Of a DNA stretch of 64,000 nucleotides, positions 60,680 to 64,000 are shown piece by piece (the first letter of the stretch is position 1; each line of letters opens with the position of its first letter). Under the pieces are notes generated by a model. The model saw only the letters and a list, made by a program, of their open reading frames with translations. It did no database searches and was not told the origin of the DNA. The stretch spans positions 5,146,001 through 5,210,000 of the forward strand of contig NZ_JACHNE010000001.1 of NCBI RefSeq assembly GCF_014205255.1, given 5' to 3'. Position numbers and translations under genes: made by a program. Origin of the DNA: Streptomyces caelestis (GTDB taxonomy: Bacteria; Actinomycetota; Actinomycetes; Streptomycetales; Streptomycetaceae).

Positions 60680-62011
60680 ATGTCTCGACTCAGCCGCGAG
60701 AAGAAGCGGGAACAGAAGCAGGCCGCCCACGCGGCGACCCCGGCGGCGCCGATCGACGTCCGTGTCCCCGGGGCCGGAACGGACCCGGCAGGAGCGGGGC
60801 CGGGAGCCGGCGCGGGGGGTGTCTCCGACGGCGCTTCGGTCGGCGGCGTCCCCGTCTTCGCGGCCCCCGGGGAGGAGATCCAGCAGGCCGTGCTGAACCG
60901 CCTTCACCACATCGCCCTCGCCACCGGCCATCCCGTCCTCGCCACGGTCCACGACGAGCGCATCGGCTACGTGGTGCCGCTCCAGGTCGATCCGGACGGC
61001 TCCAGCCGCTTCACCGCCGAGCCGGTCCGTACGGCACCGCCGCAGGACGCCGTCGCCGCCGAAGCACCGGTGACGGAGCCGCCCGGGCCGACGCCGTCCG
61101 CGCCGGAGCGGCAGCACCCGCGGGACGACAGGGCCACGCACGTCCTGCGCCCCGTACCGGGGTCCGGCCGTGGCACGGCCTCGACGTTCCCGCTGCGGGC
61201 GGTGCCCGAACCGGAAGACGCACCACCGGCCTGGCCCACGCCGCCCGACACGCCCCAGCCCTCGGGTACGTCCACGTCGGCGGACGTGTTCGCGCCCTCG
61301 GGCCCGGTCACCCCTCCCGGGATCGTCGCGCCCCCGACCGGCGAGTTCGGGCCGCCCCCGCTCATGGACGTCAGGCCGCTCCCCGTCCCCGGAAGCGGCC
61401 CGGGGCCCCACCGCAGGCGGGAGCCCGAGCCGATGTCCGAAGCGGAGCTGCTGGCGGCCGAAGCCGACGCCAAGCCGACTCCCGTCCGGGGCTTCGACGC
61501 CGTAGCGGAGGCCGTGCTCGGCGACGAACTGCTCGGCGCCCCGGGCGACCCCGCCGCCCCCGCTCTCCTCGCGGAGCCGATCGGGCGGATCAACGAGGCC
61601 GTCAGGGAAGGCCGGATCGACGAGGCGTCCGGGCTGGCGGACCAGGCCGTCGCGGAGGCGTCCGGGACGCTCGGGCCGGAGCACCCCGAGGTGCTCCGGC
61701 TGCGCGAACTCACCGCATATATCGCCTACTTGGCGGGTGATCCGCTCCGTGCCTTCCGGCTGTCCCTCGACCTGGCCGGTGCTCGCCGCCGCACGGGCGA
61801 CGCGGAGGCCGCCTACGGCAACGTGGAGAGCGCGGCCACGGCCTGGCGCGCGGTGCGCGACCCGGCGGTGGGACTGGAGCTGGGGCGGGACCTGATCGGC
61901 CTGTGGACCGAACTCGCCGCCGAGGACGGCCCCGCCGCCGAGGAGGTCGAGCAACTGGAGTCGGCCCGGGCCCGCATGGGCCGCCTGACCGAACGCGCCC
62001 GCAACCAGTAG
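60680..62011 (+). CDS. Tetratricopeptide-repeat-like protein with long disordered region
   Basis: 443 residues, with GAGGGGACG just before the ATG. The basic N-terminus MSRLSREKKREQKQA is followed by a low-complexity Gly/Ala/Pro region and a short folded part near 60-110 (EIQQAVLNRLHHIALATGHP, VLATVHDERIGYVVPLQVDP). The next 160 residues are Pro-rich and disordered. The C-terminal 150 residues form helical repeats typical of TPRs (GRIDEASGLADQAVAEASGT, GPEHPEVLRLRELTAYIAYL, GDAEAAYGNVESAATAWRAV). It is divergent from the ParA-like gene with 160 bases between. No enzymatic motif. Likely a protein-interaction scaffold. Confidence 0.8.
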   Translation: MSRLSREKKREQKQAAHAATPAAPIDVRVPGAGTDPAGAGPGAGAGGVSDGASVGGVPVFAAPGEEIQQAVLNRLHHIALATGHPVLATVHDERIGYVVPLQVDPDGSSRFTAEPVRTAPPQDAVAAEAPVTEPPGPTPSAPERQHPRDDRATHVLRPVPGSGRGTASTFPLRAVPEPEDAPPAWPTPPDTPQPSGTSTSADVFAPSGPVTPPGIVAPPTGEFGPPPLMDVRPLPVPGSGPGPHRRREPEPMSEAELLAAEADAKPTPVRGFDAVAEAVLGDELLGAPGDPAAPALLAEPIGRINEAVREGRIDEASGLADQAVAEASGTLGPEHPEVLRLRELTAYIAYLAGDPLRAFRLSLDLAGARRRTGDAEAAYGNVESAATAWRAVRDPAVGLELGRDLIGLWTELAAEDGPAAEEVEQLESARARMGRLTERARNQ

Positions 62012-62017
62012 GCGCCG

Positions 62018-62965
62018 TTACCGCGACAGCTCCCACACCGCGTGCGCGACGGCGTCGCTGTTGCGGTCGAGGGCGGTGTCGTCGATGTTGGCGGTGGTGT
62101 CGCAGGAGGAGTGGTAGCAGCGGTCGAAGGCCCGCCCGGCCGTACCGCCCCACTTGGCCGCCTGCGCCGCCGTCTTCGTCCGGCTCGCCCCCGTGAACAG
62201 GCCGCCCACCGGCACACCCGCGCTCTTGAAGGGCGCGTGGTCGGAGCGGCCGTCACCCTCGGTCTCGATCTCGGTCGGGACGCCGAGGCCGGTGAAGTAC
62301 TCCTTGAAGGTCTTCTCGATCGCCGGGTCGTCGTCGTAGACGAAGTAGCCGGGGTTCGGGGAGCCGATCATGTCGAAGTTCAGGTAGGCGCTGATCCTCG
62401 AACGGTCCCCGGTGGCCAGCCGGTTGACGTAGTGGCGGGAGCCGGCCAGGCCGACTTCCTCAGCGCCCCACCAGGCGAACCGCAGGTGCTTGGCGGGCTT
62501 GTACTGCGCCCGGGACACGGCGAGGGCGGTCTCCAGGACGGCGGCCGAGCCGGAGCCGTTGTCGTTGATGCCGGGCCCGGAGGACACGCTGTCGAGGTGC
62601 GAGCCGGCCATCACGACCCGGTTCGCGTCGCCGCCGGGCCAGTCGGCGATCAGGTTGTAGCCGGTGCGGCCGGAGGCGGTGAACTGCTGGACCGTGGTGG
62701 TGTACCCGGCCGCGTCCAGCTTGGCCTTGATGTGGTCGAGCGAGGCCTTGTAGCCGGGGCGGCCGTGCGCGCGGTTGCCGCCGTTGGCGGTGGCTATGGA
62801 CTGGAGCTGGGACAGGTGGGCCCTGACGCCCGCCAGGGGTATGTCGGGCGCGGCGGCCGGTCTCGGGGGAGCGGACGCGGCGTCCGCTACGGCACCGCCG
62901 GTCAGGAGCATGGCGGTCGCCACGGCACCGGCCGCCACGGCACGCGCGGAAACGGAGAGCTTCAT
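62018..62965 (-). CDS. Secreted M28 aminopeptidase (Streptomyces griseus aminopeptidase-like)
   Basis: 315 residues from the ATG at 62965, with GGAG seven bases upstream. The signal peptide is about residues 1-31 (ending at VADAAS), followed by a short propeptide-like part. Two-zinc ligands are visible: His and Asp in GSHLDSVSSGPGINDNGSG, Glu in WWGAEEVGLAGS (with the catalytic Glu beside it), Asp in NFDMIGSPN and His in SDHAPF. DRCYHSSCDTTANID is the final family block. It releases N-terminal amino acids, preferring large hydrophobic ones in the known enzyme, outside the cell. No C-terminal P domain is present. Confidence 0.95.
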   Translation of the reverse strand: MKLSVSARAVAAGAVATAMLLTGGAVADAASAPPRPAAAPDIPLAGVRAHLSQLQSIATANGGNRAHGRPGYKASLDHIKAKLDAAGYTTTVQQFTASGRTGYNLIADWPGGDANRVVMAGSHLDSVSSGPGINDNGSGSAAVLETALAVSRAQYKPAKHLRFAWWGAEEVGLAGSRHYVNRLATGDRSRISAYLNFDMIGSPNPGYFVYDDDPAIEKTFKEYFTGLGVPTEIETEGDGRSDHAPFKSAGVPVGGLFTGASRTKTAAQAAKWGGTAGRAFDRCYHSSCDTTANIDDTALDRNSDAVAHAVWELSR

Positions 62966-63179
62966 GTGGGGGCTCCGACTTCCTTCGGGAAGCCCGTGGG
63001 GTGTCCACAGGCAGCCCACAGTGAATGGGGTGCCTGGATGGTGAAACTGTTACTGACTGTTCGTCAAGAGCACTATTACGTCAGGGCGTTGTGAATCCGG
63101 CTCCGCCCGGCTGGACAGGATGCTGACCGAGGCCCGTGCCGTGACACCGTGCAAGGACGGTCTTCGCAGCGGCGGCGAG

Positions 63180-63640
63180 CCGGTATGCCGGCATACAAGA
63201 GGAAGCGTGAGGCCGACCCCCACGCTCAACTGCACGCGGCGCGGCTTCCGGCTCAAGGACGGGCGCCTGCGCCTGGCCGGAGGCATCGTGCTGACGGTGG
63301 TGTGGTCCCGCGCGTGCCGCCGAGCCGTCCAGTGTGCGCGTGTACCGGGACAGCGTCGGCCACGGGAACGCCTCGTTCGTCGTTCCCGCCGAAGTCCAGC
63401 CGCCGCCCGTCACCGGCCGCGTGATCGGGATCGACTGGAGACCGCCACCACCACCTCCGACGCCCACGACCTCCCACGCGCCGAACACGGCAGGAAGGCC
63501 AAGGCGAAGCTGACCCGGTACGACCGGATGACGGCCCGCCGCAGACCCGCCAAGGGGCAGCCGGCGTCGAAGGGTTGCCGCCAGGCGAAGCAGCTGCGTG
63601 CCAAGGCGTGCAGGAAGGTCGCGCGGCAGGGAGGAGAGTA
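63180..63640 (+). pseudogene. Decayed TnpB (IS200/IS605-type OrfB) transposase fragment
   Basis: Segments of one TnpB lie in different frames: PAYKRKREADPHAQL, then TLNCTRRGFRLKDGRLRLAG and IVLTVVWSR, then AEPSSVRVYRDSVGH, SFVVPAEVQPPPVTGRVIGI with the RuvC-I Asp in GIDW, then ETATTTSDAHDLP, and RAEHGRKAKAKLTRYDRMTA with PASKGCRQAKQLRAKACRKV. At least four frame changes are needed. The C-terminal RuvC motifs II and III and the zinc ribbon are missing, so the fragment cannot be active. It ends against the VOC gene. The start is uncertain. No TnpA and no clear ends are seen. Confidence 0.75.
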
Positions 63641-64000
63641 TCAATGCACGCAGAACTCGTTCCCCTCCGGATCCGCCATCACGACCCACTCGCCGCCTTG
63701 CTCGGCCACCCGCCGCAGCACACGCGCACCGAGCCCCTCCAGTCGTGCGACCTCCTCCTCGCGCCGCCCCTCGCCCGGGTGCAGATCGAGGTGGAGCCGG
63801 TTCTTGCCCGTCTTCTCCTCCGGCACCCGCTGGAACAGCAGCCGCCGCCCCAGCCCGGTCCCGCTCTCCTCCTCGAACGGGTCCTCGGGGTGCCGTACGG
63901 CGACCAGGTCCCGGAAGGCGCGGCGGCCGTGGAACTCGACGGTGAGCTCCTCCGGCAGGGCGCCGAAGCCGAGCAGCTTCTCGATGAGGGCGCTGTTGTC
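63641..64000 (-). CDS. VOC (glyoxalase-like) family protein, 5' end outside the window
   Basis: The frame is open to base 64000, so at least 119 residues are visible and the start lies to the right. Blocks DNSALIEKLLGFGALPEEL, RRLLFQRVPEEKTGKNRLHL and the final GGEWVVMADPEGNEFCVH are those of Streptomyces VOC proteins with a DPEGNEFC end. They bind metal or small ligands in paired beta-alpha-beta-beta-beta modules; catalysis is uncertain. The decayed TnpB fragment abuts its 3' end. Confidence 0.88.
   Translation of the reverse strand, partial: DNSALIEKLLGFGALPEELTVEFHGRRAFRDLVAVRHPEDPFEEESGTGLGRRLLFQRVPEEKTGKNRLHLDLHPGEGRREEEVARLEGLGARVLRRVAEQGGEWVVMADPEGNEFCVH

Overview
This window is chromosomal DNA from a high-G+C actinobacterium, almost certainly a Streptomyces. 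The evidence is the very high third-position G+C, frequent GTG starts with purine-rich ribosome binding sites, the futalosine menaquinone gene mqnC, a complete 14-gene nuo operon, a ydaO-type c-di-AMP riboswitch in front of a LysM/lytic transglycosylase gene, and a run of Streptomyces-type secreted proteins. The order mqnC - menG - geranylgeranyl-reductase-like gene - nuoA to nuoN - polyprenyl diphosphate synthase resembles, from memory, the Streptomyces core chromosome. I have no database confirmation of species.

Layout. Positions 1-6141 are accessory: the 3' part of an Rhs polymorphic toxin with a C-terminal nuclease-like tip, its candidate immunity gene, and a leftward operon of two related lipoproteins and one unrelated secreted protein. 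The third gene carries an exact copy of the last 12 codons of the second. Positions 6142-9863 hold a large membrane protein with LysM, winged-helix and BTAD regions, translationally coupled to a prepilin peptidase. Positions 9974-18357 hold menaquinone genes (mqnC, menG, a MenJ-like reductase), a barrel-less amidohydrolase-like protein, a PASTA protein, an acetyltransferase, a peptide deformylase, a decayed Tat-exported oxidoreductase and an NlpC/P60 hydrolase. A perfect Rex-type operator stands before nuoA. Positions 18358-34414 are nuoABCDEFGHIJKLMN, mostly with 1-8 base overlaps, closed by a 14-bp-stem terminator.

Positions 34492-40382 hold a frameshifted Uma2-family gene, a RecQ-like helicase, a decayed HEAT-like gene, an M56 peptidase and fumarylacetoacetase. 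Positions 40693-51369 form an unassigned cell-surface glycan locus: DegT-type aminotransferase, flippase with an extra membrane half, large GT-C-like membrane protein, small membrane protein, GH26-like hydrolase, polysaccharide deacetylase, family 2 glycosyltransferase and FemAB/GNAT-like transferase. This is my best candidate for an undescribed system.

Positions 51541-64000 hold a HAD phosphatase, a riboswitch-controlled lytic transglycosylase, a polyprenyl diphosphate synthase, a LolA-like protein with an ABC exporter, an NAD(P)H oxidoreductase, an amidase, a ParA-like protein lacking the P-loop lysine, a TPR protein, an M28 aminopeptidase, a decayed TnpB transposase and a partial VOC protein.

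Functional links. MqnC, MenG, the MenJ-like reductase and the polyprenyl synthase would make, methylate, partly saturate and supply the side chain of menaquinone, the acceptor for complex I. The Rex-like site would tie nuo expression to NADH/NAD+. Several secreted hydrolases (NlpC/P60, LysM-transglycosylase, M28) act on the wall or outside the cell. I saw no tRNA, rRNA or CRISPR array.
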